64,000 nt of DNA from contig DATNDG010000098.1 in assembly GCA_035553515.1 (NCBI GenBank), forward strand, positions 1 to 64,000, written 5' to 3'. Under the pieces are notes generated by a model. It made no database searches, was not told where the DNA came from, and was given only the letters and a program-made list of their open reading frames with translations. This DNA comes from DAHUYF01 sp035553515 (GTDB taxonomy: Bacteria > Pseudomonadota > Alphaproteobacteria > ATCC43930 > CGMCC-115725). This document shows positions 8,109 through 16,689 of the stretch, in pieces. Both the position numbers and the translations under genes were made by a program. Positions within the stretch are counted from its first letter, which is position 1. Each line of letters starts with the position of its first letter.

Positions 8109-8558
8109 ATGGCGCGGCTTCCGTCGAGCGTGCTCTTCGCCTGCACCTTCAATTCGATCCGCTCGCCCATGGCGGAGGCGCTGCTGAAGCACCTGCATGG
8201 TCGGCACATCTATGTCGATTCCGTCGGCGTGCGCGACGCCGAGATCGACCCCTTCGCCGTGGCGGTGATGGACGAGATCGGCATCGATATCGGCAAGCAC
8301 CGGGCCAAGACTTTCGACGAGCTCGAGGACACCTCCTTCGACCTGGTGGTCTCGCTCTCGCCCGAGGCGCAGCATTCGGCGGTGGAGCTCACCCGGACCA
8401 TGTCCTGCGAGGTCGAGTTCTGGCCGATGCTCGACCCGACCGCGGTCGAGGGCAGCCGCGAGGAGATGCTGGAAGCCTACCGGATGGTGCGCGACCATCT
8501 CCGCCGGCGCATCCTCGAGCGCTTCCCGCCGGGGCTCGGCGGCGGCGGGCTCGTCTGA
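8109..8558 (+). CDS. low molecular weight phosphotyrosine phosphatase-like protein
   Basis: A 149-residue protein of the LMW protein-tyrosine phosphatase / arsenate reductase fold. The P-loop C-x5-R reads CTFNSIRSPMAEALL close to the N-terminus, and the general-acid region is DPTAVEG. It starts six bases after the UPF0262 gene and belongs to the same run. The family motif is intact, so an active phosphatase is likely; whether it acts on phosphotyrosine or arsenate cannot be told. Confidence 0.87.
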   Translation: MARLPSSVLFACTFNSIRSPMAEALLKHLHGRHIYVDSVGVRDAEIDPFAVAVMDEIGIDIGKHRAKTFDELEDTSFDLVVSLSPEAQHSAVELTRTMSCEVEFWPMLDPTAVEGSREEMLEAYRMVRDHLRRRILERFPPGLGGGGLV

Positions 8559-8643
8559 CGCCTCTTGACCCGCCGCCCGCGCCCCACGATCTTTGGTGCG
8601 CCTTTGGACCCGCCGCGAGCGGGCCGGAACCCAGGGATGAGGA

Positions 8644-8862
8644 ATGGCGAAAGAAGATCTGATCGAATTCTCCGGAACGGTGACCGAGCTGCTGCCCAAC
8701 GCGATGTTCAGGGTCAAGCTCGACAACGACCATGAGGTGCTGGCGCATACTTCCGGCAAGATGCGCAAGAACCGCATCCGCGTGCTGGCGGGCGACCGGG
8801 TCAATGTCGAGATGACGCCCTATGACCTGACCAAGGGCCGCATCACCTTCCGCTTCAAGTAG
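8644..8862 (+). CDS. infA: translation initiation factor IF-1
   Basis: A 72-residue S1/OB-fold protein that binds the ribosomal A site during initiation. The sequence MAKEDLIEFSGTVTELLPNA, the segment VKLDNDHEVLAHTSGKMRKN and the ending RGRITFRFK-type tail (KGRITFRFK) are diagnostic. Start ATG follows AGGGATGAGGA. Its place before maf is standard for this group. Confidence 0.98.
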   Translation: MAKEDLIEFSGTVTELLPNAMFRVKLDNDHEVLAHTSGKMRKNRIRVLAGDRVNVEMTPYDLTKGRITFRFK

Positions 8863-8882
8863 CCTCGGCCGGACCCGAAGCT

Positions 8883-9488
8883 GTGCCTGACCAGCGCCTG
8901 GTGCTGGCGTCGGCCTCGCCCCGCCGGATCGACCTCCTCACCCAGATCGCGCTTTCGCCGGATCAGATCGACCCCGCCGGGATCGACGAGACGCCGCTTG
9001 CCGGCGAGCTGCCGGCGCGGCATGCGCTGCGCCTCGCCGAGGAGAAGGCGCGCGCCGTGGCACCCCGCCACCCCGGCGCCTTCGTGCTGGCCGCCGACAC
9101 CGTTGTCGCCTGCGGCCGGCGCATCCTGCCCAAGGCGCTCGATCCGGCCGAGGCACGGCGCTGCCTCCTGCTGCTCTCCGGCCGTCGGCATCGCGTGCAG
9201 GGCGGCATCGCACTCGCCTTGCCGGAGGGGCGCGTGGTGAGCCGCCGGGTCGAGACGGCGGTGCTCTTCAAGCGGCTGGCGGCGAGCGAGATCGACGAGT
9301 ATCTCGCCAGTGGGGAATGGCACGGCAAGGCCGGCGGCTATGCCATCCAGGGGCTCGCCGCGCGCTTCATCCGCGGCATCATCGGCTCCTATTCCAATGT
9401 CGTCGGACTGCCGCTTTTCGAGACCGCAAGCCTGCTCGCCGGGCACGGCTTCGTCCGGGCGCGGCACCTGCCGCAAGCGCCGCGGTGA
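8883..9488 (+). CDS. maf: Maf family nucleotide pyrophosphatase
   Basis: A 201-residue Maf/YhdE-type nucleoside triphosphate pyrophosphatase, which hydrolyses non-canonical or pyrimidine NTPs (house-cleaning). It has the N-terminal LASASPRRIDLL motif, LAADTVV with the catalytic aspartate and KAGGYAIQGLAARFI near the end. GTG start at 8883. Its TGA overlaps the GTG of the RNase gene, so they are probably coupled. Confidence 0.93.
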   Translation: MPDQRLVLASASPRRIDLLTQIALSPDQIDPAGIDETPLAGELPARHALRLAEEKARAVAPRHPGAFVLAADTVVACGRRILPKALDPAEARRCLLLLSGRRHRVQGGIALALPEGRVVSRRVETAVLFKRLAASEIDEYLASGEWHGKAGGYAIQGLAARFIRGIIGSYSNVVGLPLFETASLLAGHGFVRARHLPQAPR

Positions 9489-10891
9489 GCACCACGCTGC
9501 TGCTCGCCTGCCCGCCCGGCGAGGTCTGGGCCGCGCTGCTCAGCGACGGGCGGCTCGCCGGGCTCAGCCTCAAGCGGGCGGGGGCGCAGGGACGCGCCGG
9601 CGAGGTGCTGCTGGGCCGCATCCTGGCGCTGAAGCCGGAGCTGCCGGCGGCGCTGGTGGAGGTGGGGCTCGACCGCCCCGGCTTCCTCAGCGCCGAGGAT
9701 AGCCTGCCGCGTGCCGGTATCGCCGGCCTCACCCAGGGCCAGACGGTGATCGTGCAGGTGAAGAAGGAGGCGCGCGCCGACAAGGCGGCGGGGCTCACGC
9801 TCCGGCCCCGACTGGCCGGGCGGCTCCTCGCCCTGACGCCGGCCCGGCCCGGGATCGCCGCCGAGAAGGGCCTCGACGCCGCGGAGGTCCGGCGGCTCAC
9901 GGCGGCGCTCGAGGGGATCCTGCGCGCAGGCGAGGGACTGGCAGTGCTGCGCGCCGCCGCGGGTGCCACCGCCGCGGCGCTTGCCGCGGAGGCCGAGACA
10001 TTACGGGCGCGCTGGCAGGCGATCGAGGCGGCCGCCCGCGACGGCACGCCGCCGCAGATGCTTGAAGCCGGGGCGAGCCCGGTGGCGCTCGCGCTCGCCG
10101 AACGCGCCGCGGCTGAGCCCGATGCGATCATCGTCGATGACACTGCCGCCTTCGGCGAGGCGCGGCGCTGGCTGGCGCGCCACGCGCCGGCGCTGGTCGA
10201 GCGCCTCGCCCTCCATCGCGAGGCGGCACCGCTCTTCGAGGCGCATGAGGTGGCCGACGAGGTCGCCCGGGTGCTGTCGCCGCGCGTCGAGCTTCCCGGA
10301 GGGGCGGCGCTCGCCATCGAGGAGACGGCGGGTGCCACGGTGATCGATGTCGATATGGGCGCTGCGGCTTCGGGGCGCGGTGAGGCGGAGCGCACCATCC
10401 TCGCCTCCAACCTGGCCGCGGCCGCGGCGGCCGGGCGGCAGATCTGCCTGCGCGGCCTCGCCGGTCCGATCATCGTCGATTTCATCGGCATGCGCCGCCG
10501 CGAGCATCGCGAGGAGGTACGGGCGGCGCTGCAGGCGGCGCTCGCGGACGACGCGGAGGTGTTGGGCTGGACACGGCTCGGCCATCTGGAACTGGTGCGC
10601 GCGCGCCGGGAGGCGCCCATTGCCGAGCTCATCTTCGAGCGCGTGCCCGGCGGCGGAAGGCGGAAGACGGCGCTCACCCTTGCGCTCGAGGCGCTCGGCG
10701 CGCTCGCCCGCGGCGCGGCGGCGACGCCGCCGCGCGCGGCGCGGCTCCGGCTTCACCCGGAGGTCGCGGCGGCACTCGACGGTCCCGCCCGCACGGCGCG
10801 GCAGGAGCTCGAGCTGCGGCTCGGCCGGCGGATCGAGATCGCCGCCGAGCCGGGCAGGGTCCGCGATACCTTCGACATCGACCTTGGTTGA
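9485..10891 (+). CDS. ribonuclease E/G family protein
   Basis: A 468-residue endoribonuclease of the RNase E/G family, acting in RNA processing and decay. The S1-like domain is EVLLGRILALKPELPAALVEVG, and the two metal-binding aspartates sit in IDVDMG and IIVDFIGM. The usual zinc-link motif CPxCxG after the LTRKRT-like strand is absent (the region reads LGHLELVRARREAPIAEL), so tetramer formation through zinc is unlikely. GTG start at 9485 overlaps the maf stop. Family call firm; exact substrate unknown. Confidence 0.88.
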   Translation: MSTTLLLACPPGEVWAALLSDGRLAGLSLKRAGAQGRAGEVLLGRILALKPELPAALVEVGLDRPGFLSAEDSLPRAGIAGLTQGQTVIVQVKKEARADKAAGLTLRPRLAGRLLALTPARPGIAAEKGLDAAEVRRLTAALEGILRAGEGLAVLRAAAGATAAALAAEAETLRARWQAIEAAARDGTPPQMLEAGASPVALALAERAAAEPDAIIVDDTAAFGEARRWLARHAPALVERLALHREAAPLFEAHEVADEVARVLSPRVELPGGAALAIEETAGATVIDVDMGAAASGRGEAERTILASNLAAAAAAGRQICLRGLAGPIIVDFIGMRRREHREEVRAALQAALADDAEVLGWTRLGHLELVRARREAPIAELIFERVPGGGRRKTALTLALEALGALARGAAATPPRAARLRLHPEVAAALDGPARTARQELELRLGRRIEIAAEPGRVRDTFDIDLG

Positions 10892-10906
10892 GCCTATCTA
10901 TCGCGC

Positions 10907-11098
10907 ATGAGCGACGGAGACCGAGGAAGCGGGGTGCGGCCCTGCCCGATCTGCGGCAAGCCGGCCCAGGCGAAACGCCGGCCGTTCTGCTCCGCCCGCT
11001 GCGCGCTGATCGATCTCGGACGCTGGCTCAACGGCGATTACCGCGTCCCGACCGACGAAGCGCCGGAGGATCTCCCGCGTGAGGAGCGGGAGGAGTAG
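10907..11098 (+). CDS. yacG: DNA gyrase inhibitor YacG
   Basis: A 63-residue zinc-ribbon protein. The four zinc ligands are in CPICGKP and CSARCALIDLGRWLNGDYRV, exactly the YacG pattern. YacG binds GyrB and blocks gyrase activity. It follows the RNase gene by 15 bases and ends the housekeeping run before tRNA-Phe. Confidence 0.95.
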   Translation: MSDGDRGSGVRPCPICGKPAQAKRRPFCSARCALIDLGRWLNGDYRVPTDEAPEDLPREEREE

Positions 11099-11164
11099 GA
11101 AGGCCTGCGCTGTCTGGACAGGGCAGGGCATTTCTGCCATAAGCCTGCGCCCGTCCGGCACGGC

Positions 11165-11240
11165 GCCCAGGTAGCTCAGTTGGTAGAGCACGTGACTGAA
11201 AATCACGGTGTCGGTGGTTCGATTCCGCCCCTGGGCACCA
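11165..11240 (+). tRNA. tRNA-Phe (anticodon GAA)
   Basis: Acceptor GCCCAGG pairs with CCTGGGC; D-arm AGCTCAGTTGGTAGAGC; anticodon stem CGTGA/TCACG around CTGAAAA (anticodon GAA); T-arm GGTGGTTCGATTCCGCC; CCA encoded. All arms pair. Confidence 0.97.
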
Positions 11241-11280
11241 CTGCCTGAGTCGGCCTTCTCCCCAGGCGTGCGCCTACATA

Positions 11281-11302
11281 TTATATCCTAGTTATATCCT
11301 AG
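11281..11302. repeat. tandem 11-bp AT-rich repeat
   Basis: Two exact head-to-tail copies of TTATATCCTAG follow tRNA-Phe, in a patch far richer in A+T than its surroundings and ending in CCTAGG. It may be promoter DNA for the PAS gene at 11425 or a target for a DNA-binding protein. Confidence 0.6.
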
Positions 11303-11424
11303 GTCAGGAAAGGCTCTCTTTTGCGGGGAGCCGCGCGCACCGGTGCGCGCAGGATTCTCCCGGCTCGCGTGAAGGTTGCGCGCGCCGCCGAGGCGCGAGC
11401 AGCGCCGAATTTGGGAGAGGCGTC

Positions 11425-11955
11425 ATGGCCGAGCCCGACCGCGCGCTCTTCACCGATGTCGAGTTCATCGATAGGCCCGATCTGCGCCTCATGGCGGAGC
11501 TTGTCGAATACTGGGACCGCAAGCGCGCCGGGCGCATCGGCCCGCGCCGCGCCGATATCGATCCGACCGAGATCGCCGCGCATCTGGCGCATATCTTCAT
11601 GGCGGACGTGATCGAGGGCGGCGCGGATTTCCGCTACCGGCTGATCGGCACCCGCATCGTCGAAGGTCTCGGCCGGGACAATACGGGCAAGCGCCTTAGC
11701 GAGCTCTATCGCGATCAACCACGGGCGCTGGCGCAGCTCAAGGCCGTGTTCAGGATGCAGGTCGAGCGCAAGGCGCCGCTCTTCACCCGCGGCCGCGTGT
11801 TCTGGCTTCCCGAGGCAACGTATCGCCGCTTCACCGGCGCGTCGATGCCGCTCTCCGACGACGGGGCGACGGTGAACATCATCCTGGCCGAGATGTTCGT
11901 CGAGCATGGCGGCCGGCTCGATGGCGATGGCGGCGGTAGAACAGGAGAGGGCTAG
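11425..11955 (+). CDS. PAS domain protein (PAS_5-like)
   Basis: A 176-residue soluble protein with one PAS domain of the type common in Rhodospirillales and Rhizobiales: LVEYWDRKRAGRIGPRRADI, then DIDPTEIAAHLAHIFMADVI, FRYRLIGTRIVEGLGRDNTG and a C-terminal LPLSDDG-like strand (MPLSDDGATVNIILAEMF). There is no kinase, GGDEF or HTH output, so it is probably a sensor module working through a partner. It overlaps the convergent gene by four bases at CTAG. Confidence 0.8.
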   Translation: MAEPDRALFTDVEFIDRPDLRLMAELVEYWDRKRAGRIGPRRADIDPTEIAAHLAHIFMADVIEGGADFRYRLIGTRIVEGLGRDNTGKRLSELYRDQPRALAQLKAVFRMQVERKAPLFTRGRVFWLPEATYRRFTGASMPLSDDGATVNIILAEMFVEHGGRLDGDGGGRTGEG

Positions 11956-13085
11956 GGCGCCCACGCCTCCGCGGAATGCCTGGCGCTCTCAAGCCGGCGG
12001 AGATCGTCGCCGGCTTGCGCGTCGCCAGCCTCTGCCGCGCGGCGATACCACTGCGCCGCAAGCGCCGCATCGGGCTTGACCCCTACGGTTTTCATTCGAC
12101 GCAGGACAAGCGGATCGTAGGTCGCGCCGATCGCCCGCGCCGCGGCCGCCCCGTCCACCTCATTGGCACGCTCGAAGAATTGCCGCGCCGAGGCAACGTC
12201 GCCGGAGGCCAGCAGCTGATTGCCGCGATCGAGCAGCAGCGCGACGGTGCCGGCCTGGGCGGCGGGCCGCGGCGCGGTCGCGCGGTCGCTTGCGGGGCTG
12301 GCGCTGTCCCCGGTCGCTGGAGTCGAGGGCCGGGCAACCGCGACGGGAGCCGGCCTAGTGCTTTCTGCCGCGGGCGACGCAAGTGCGGCCGTCTTAGTCG
12401 GGGCGGCCGGCTGCGGCGGAGCCGCATCCGGCTTGGGCGAGGCTGGGCCTGGAGGCGGGCCCATATCGGCAGTCCGCACCGGTGCCGGCATTGGAGCCGG
12501 CGGGGACGGCGCAGGGCGCTCTGCCGGCGCGGGGGGGATTGCGACGATCGCCACGCCCTGCGCAGGTGCCGCCGCCGGGGCCGAAGCGGCGGCCTTCGCT
12601 TGCACCCGCGGCGGGATCCAGCGCGCCAGGAGATGGAGCTCATCGGGATAGCTGGGGAAGACTGCGAGGCAGACGAGGCCGAGCGCGGCGATGCCGAAGG
12701 TGATCTTGCTGAGCGCGGGTCCCGTTGTTCTGCCGCTTGCGCGGGGCGGTTCCGTGTGGCGCGGAGCCGCGGGCCGCGCGCGCTTCGCCTCGCGCGGCTG
12801 CGGCCGCTCGGGAGCGGGCAGCAATGCCGGCGGTGGCGGCGCCCGCGTCAGCGCCTCGATCTGGCGCAGGATGTTGTCGAGGCCGGTTTCGCCGACGATC
12901 GGCGGCAGGCGCAGCGAGGGAAAAACATGCTCGTCGCCGCGCGCAAGGCTACGCGCGGCTGAGGGTGCAGCTCGATCCCCGCTGCCTGACTCGTTCTGGA
13001 TCAGGAGCGAGCTGATGTCCCGCGGATCCTTCGGCAAGCGGGCTCGCGTTAAGGTCAAATGGCCGGAGGAGAAATTCGCCCGCAA
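11952..13085 (-). CDS. membrane-anchored Pro/Ala-rich protein with TPR/Sel1-like C-terminus
   Basis: A 377-residue protein: N-terminal soluble part (about 1-125), one transmembrane helix (ITFGIAALGLVCLAVFPSY), a long Pro/Ala-rich linker, and a C-terminal helical repeat region (about 280-377) with VALLLDRGNQLLASGDVASA, ARQFFERANEVDGAAAARAI and AAQWYRRAAEAGDAQAGDDL, which read as TPR and Sel1 repeats. The arrangement suggests an envelope protein whose repeats reach into the periplasm. The start is uncertain: the longest frame begins with TTG at 13085 and has no obvious RBS. Function unknown. Confidence 0.7.
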   Translation of the reverse strand: MRANFSSGHLTLTRARLPKDPRDISSLLIQNESGSGDRAAPSAARSLARGDEHVFPSLRLPPIVGETGLDNILRQIEALTRAPPPPALLPAPERPQPREAKRARPAAPRHTEPPRASGRTTGPALSKITFGIAALGLVCLAVFPSYPDELHLLARWIPPRVQAKAAASAPAAAPAQGVAIVAIPPAPAERPAPSPPAPMPAPVRTADMGPPPGPASPKPDAAPPQPAAPTKTAALASPAAESTRPAPVAVARPSTPATGDSASPASDRATAPRPAAQAGTVALLLDRGNQLLASGDVASARQFFERANEVDGAAAARAIGATYDPLVLRRMKTVGVKPDAALAAQWYRRAAEAGDAQAGDDLRRLESARHSAEAWAP

Positions 13086-13259
13086 AGACTAACGTTTTCC
13101 TCATCGGTCCCGTCGCTTCGGTTCAAAAATTGCGGACGCCGGCATCACAAGTGTGGCGCCGCTGCAACAGGCTGAAACGAAGATTGTGAGTCCTTTTTAT
13201 GCCATGACGCGGGTAGCGGGAGCGCTGATACACGCATTCCGTTGGTGGTGGGGAGCACA

Positions 13260-13448
13260 ATGCGCGACACGGTGCATTATCGCGGCCGGGCACGGCACTG
13301 CCGGATGCTAGCGGAGCTGGCCACGGGGGCGTACATCAAGGACGAGCTGCGGCAGCTCGCCCGCGAGTTCGAAGCGGAGGCGCTGCGCCTCGAGATCGAG
13401 GCGATGACCGGCGGTCGCGGCGCGCGGCACCCTCACTTCGAGTTCTGA
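13260..13448 (+). CDS. small hypothetical protein
   Basis: A 62-residue helical protein (MRDTVHYRGRARHCRMLAEL, then ELRQLAREFEAEALRLEIEA). It is rich in Arg and Glu and resembles the many short alphaproteobacterial proteins carrying a LAxEFExEAxRLE helix. ATG at 13260 preferred; a GTG at 13242 is in frame. Function unknown. Confidence 0.55.
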   Translation: MRDTVHYRGRARHCRMLAELATGAYIKDELRQLAREFEAEALRLEIEAMTGGRGARHPHFEF

Positions 13449-13593
13449 GCTCTGCCGAAGGCGCGGCGGAGGACGGCGCTTGGCCGCCCTCCGTTGCACG
13501 GCGTTAGAACCCGCAAAAATCTCACAGCCGCGCTGGCCACCGCGCTGCCAGCATAGGGAGAGTCGCGGCATCGCGAGATAGAGTGCGCGGAGA

Positions 13594-13965
13594 ATGTTGA
13601 TGGACGTCACATTTGCTGAAGGCAGCCAGGCTGCGGTGCCTGCAGAGGCGCCAATCGACAGGATCGAGCGCAGGCGACGCACGCTCGGCCTGCCGCCGCT
13701 GACGCCGGAAGCCCATCTCGCGCTTGAATGGGCGCTCTCGCAGCAGACACCGGGCGCGCTGCGCGTTCAGCGGCTGCTTGTACTCGGTGAGCAATTGGGA
13801 TCGCTGGAGCTGCCTTCAGCCGATCTCGACGCGTGGGGCGAGGCGCTGGCGCGGATCGATGCGCTCGCCTATGGCGTACGGCTCATCGAGGCGCAGATCA
13901 TCGCCGGCAATACCGGCACTGGCATCATGCTCCCTGACCGGACGCTCGATCTCGAGGATTGCTGA
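13594..13965 (+). CDS. hypothetical protein
   Basis: A 123-residue soluble, mainly helical protein with no signal or membrane segment. It starts MLMDVTFAEG (a second ATG lies two codons in) and has a central IDRIERRRRTLGLPPLTPEA. Coding bias fits the genome. Not recognised; isolated on its strand between short intergenic regions. Confidence 0.5.
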   Translation: MLMDVTFAEGSQAAVPAEAPIDRIERRRRTLGLPPLTPEAHLALEWALSQQTPGALRVQRLLVLGEQLGSLELPSADLDAWGEALARIDALAYGVRLIEAQIIAGNTGTGIMLPDRTLDLEDC

Positions 13966-14189
13966 TCCGCTACGACCGGCGTAGCGCCTTTCCGCAGCAC
14001 TGCTGATCGGCGGCACGCCGCCGAGAGCATCCTCCCGCCTTCACACACCCTGTAAGAGGGCTTGCGCGACCGGCAGCGCCGCGGGATGTTTGCCCTTGCG
14101 AGACGTCCGGCGCGAACCAGCCGCGCGGGCAAGGGGAGGAGGATGCCAGGCAGGCGTTCCGGCGGCCGGCGGGCCCGGCTGGCGAGACC

Positions 14190-15707
14190 ATGACGGCGCA
14201 GGAGGAGCGCCCGGCCGCCATCGAGGCGAGCCGTATCGAGAAATCCTTCGGCGGCGTGCGCGCGCTCGCCGGTGCGTCTTTCTCGGCGGTCGCCGGCGAG
14301 GTGCACGCGCTGGTCGGCGAGAACGGCGCCGGGAAAAGCACCTTGATCAGGGTGATTGGCGGGCGGCTGAGGCCCGATGGCGGCGCGGTGCGGCTCAAAG
14401 GCCAAGCTCTCGATTTTGGCCGCCCCGACGCCGCCAACGCACTCGGCGCCTGGACGGTCTTCCAGGAGCTGACGCTCTTTCCCTGGATGACGGTCGCCGA
14501 GAACCTGCTGCTGGGGCGCGAGCCGCGCGGCCGTCTTGGGCTCATCGAGACGCGGCGGATGGAAGAGCGCGCCGAGGAGGTGCTGGCCGGGCTCGGCATC
14601 ACCCATATCGATCCCCGCGCGCTGGTCGAGGATATCGCGCTGGCCGAACGCCAGATCGTCGAGATCGTGCGAGTGATCACGCGCGACCCGTCGATCCTGC
14701 TGCTCGACGAGCCGACCTCGTCGCTGGTCGAGCGCGAGGTCGAGTGGCTCTTCGAGCGCATCGGGGAACTCCGCGCGCGCGGGGCGGCGATCATCTTCAC
14801 GTCCCATCGCTGGAACGAGGTGAAGAGCATCGCCGATCGCATTACGGTGTTCCGCAACGGCGCCGAGGTCGGCACTTATGCCGAGCTCCCGGAAGACGAG
14901 GCGGTGCGCCTGATGACGGGGCAGCGGATGGAGACGCTGTTTCCGAAGCCGCCGCCGCTGCCGGCAACGGAGAAGGTGCTGGAGCTGAACGGGCTCTCCG
15001 GGCCCGGCGTCGACAAAGTATCGCTGTCGCTGCACAAGGGCGAGGTGCTCGGCGTCGGCGGGCTCGCCGGCCACGGCCACCGCCAGCTCTTCTTCATGCT
15101 GTTCGGCGCCGAGAAGCCGGGCGGCGGCACGATCGCCGTCGAGAACAAGATCGTGCGCATCCGCAGCCCGCGCGAGGCCGTCCGCTGCGGCGTCGGTCTC
15201 GCGCTCGTGCCGGAGGACCGCAAGACCGAAGGCCTGCTCCTCGAGATGAGCGTGCGCGAGAACCTCACCCTCTCGGTGCTGCGGCGCGTCTCGCGTGCAG
15301 GCATCATCCGTCCGGCGGCAGAGAGCGATGCCGCACAACGCATGATCGAGCGGCTGCAGATCCGCGCGCAAGGCCCGGGCAGCCGCGTCGGCACGCTGAG
15401 CGGCGGCAACCAGCAGAAGGTGCTGCTCGGCCGCTGGCTGCTTGCCGATTGCCACATCATGCTGCTCTACGACGTGACGCGCGGCGTCGATGTCGCGACC
15501 AAGCACGAACTTTACGAGCTGATAATGCGGCTGGCGCGGGAGGGGCGCTCCATCCTGTTCTACTCGAGCGACGCGGAGGAGCTGGCGCGCCTTTCCCATC
15601 GCGTGCTCGTCATGCGCGAAGGCCGTATCGCCGCCGAGCTTTCCGGCGACGAACTCTCGGCCGAGACCATCGTTGCTGCCGCGCTCAGAGACTCCGTTGC
15701 CGCGTGA
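14190..15707 (+). CDS. sugar-type ABC transporter ATP-binding protein
   Basis: A 505-residue tandem ATPase of the RbsA/XylG/MglA class that powers import of monosaccharides or related compounds. NBD1 has Walker A GENGAGKST (43-51) and Walker B ILLLDEPTSS. NBD2 has a degenerate Walker A, as is normal for the class, and the signature LSGGNQQKVLLGRWLL, but its Walker B reads MLLYDVTRGVDV where DEPTRGID is usual, so the catalytic glutamate is missing. ATG at 14190 follows GGCGAGACC. Next come two permease genes with overlapping frames. Confidence 0.92.
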   Translation: MTAQEERPAAIEASRIEKSFGGVRALAGASFSAVAGEVHALVGENGAGKSTLIRVIGGRLRPDGGAVRLKGQALDFGRPDAANALGAWTVFQELTLFPWMTVAENLLLGREPRGRLGLIETRRMEERAEEVLAGLGITHIDPRALVEDIALAERQIVEIVRVITRDPSILLLDEPTSSLVEREVEWLFERIGELRARGAAIIFTSHRWNEVKSIADRITVFRNGAEVGTYAELPEDEAVRLMTGQRMETLFPKPPPLPATEKVLELNGLSGPGVDKVSLSLHKGEVLGVGGLAGHGHRQLFFMLFGAEKPGGGTIAVENKIVRIRSPREAVRCGVGLALVPEDRKTEGLLLEMSVRENLTLSVLRRVSRAGIIRPAAESDAAQRMIERLQIRAQGPGSRVGTLSGGNQQKVLLGRWLLADCHIMLLYDVTRGVDVATKHELYELIMRLAREGRSILFYSSDAEELARLSHRVLVMREGRIAAELSGDELSAETIVAAALRDSVAA

Positions 15708-16689
15708 TGCCGCCAGGAGGCTGCGGCGCAGCCGGTCGAGCCATCGCCTCGGCCAGAACGCCGGACTGGTCCTGGTCTGCCTGCTGCTCGCCGCCTGCAT
15801 CCTGGGCTATTGCGCCATCTTCCATGTCTCGCAGCAGAGATTTCCCGGCAGCTTCGAGCTCACTTCGACGGTGAACAACACCATGCCTCTGGCGATGGCC
15901 GCGTTGGGGCAGACCATCGTCGTGGTGACGCGCGGGCTCGACCTCTCGGTCGGCGGCATCATCGACCTGACGAACGCGATCGCCGCCGTGGCGATGGGCG
16001 AGAGCGCGGCAAGCATGGTCGGGTGGACGGTCGCCGTCCTGGCGATCGGCGCCGGCCTCGGCCTGATCAACGGGCTGCTGGTGGGCGTCGGCCGGCTGCA
16101 ACCGATCCTGGTCACGCTCGCCACGCTGTCGATCTTCCAAGGCCTCGCGATCTGGGTGCTGCCGCAGCCCGGAGGCGCGATCCCGCCCGCCTATTCCGAC
16201 GTGCTGGCCAATGGCGACTACCCGGTGTCGCTCTTCTATGTCGTGCTGGCGGCACTGCTCTGGCACGCCTTCCGCCGCAGCGCGCTCGGCGTCGCCATCT
16301 TCGCCATCGGCAATGACGAGCAGGCGGCGGCCGCCAACGGTATCCGGCTGGTCCGCACCAAGATCCTGGCCTATGTCCTGGGCGGCATGTTCGCCGCTGC
16401 CGGCGGCCTCTTTCTCGCCGCCACCGCCACGGCCGGCGATGCGACCACCGGCAACGGCTATACGCTCACCTCGATCGTCGCCGTCGTGCTCGGCGGCGTC
16501 AGCCTCTTCGGCGGCCGCGGCAGCGCCACCGGCAGCCTGCTCGGCGCCTTCGTCATCACCATGATCGTCAACCTCCTGTTCTTCGCGCATATCGATCCGC
16601 TCTATCAGGCCTTCTACGAGGGGCTCTTCCTCATCATCGCGGTCATCGCCTCTACCGGGGTCGGGAGCTATTTCAGGCGGAGAGGGTGA
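15673..16689 (+). CDS. ABC transporter permease (RbsC family)
   Basis: A 338-residue membrane protein of the BPD_transp_2 class with about eight to ten hydrophobic segments. Family motifs include LGQTIVVVTRGLDLSVGGII, ITLAGMFAAAGG-like LGGMFAAAGGLFLAATATAG and VVLGGVSLFGGRGSATGSLL. The start is uncertain: the TTG at 15673 overlaps the ATPase gene end. It probably pairs with the next permease as a heterodimer. Substrate unknown, sugar or nucleoside-like by family. Confidence 0.88.
   Translation: MLPRSETPLPRDAARRLRRSRSSHRLGQNAGLVLVCLLLAACILGYCAIFHVSQQRFPGSFELTSTVNNTMPLAMAALGQTIVVVTRGLDLSVGGIIDLTNAIAAVAMGESAASMVGWTVAVLAIGAGLGLINGLLVGVGRLQPILVTLATLSIFQGLAIWVLPQPGGAIPPAYSDVLANGDYPVSLFYVVLAALLWHAFRRSALGVAIFAIGNDEQAAAANGIRLVRTKILAYVLGGMFAAAGGLFLAATATAGDATTGNGYTLTSIVAVVLGGVSLFGGRGSATGSLLGAFVITMIVNLLFFAHIDPLYQAFYEGLFLIIAVIASTGVGSYFRRRG

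Noticed and set aside
11165..11302. tRNA-Phe as an integration site for a mobile element
   Set aside because: No integrase and no repeated tRNA 3' end found downstream.
13869..15800. Long minus-strand frame of 643 codons opposite the ABC ATPase
   Set aside because: Typical GC-rich antisense frame; the ATPase with Walker and signature motifs is the real gene.
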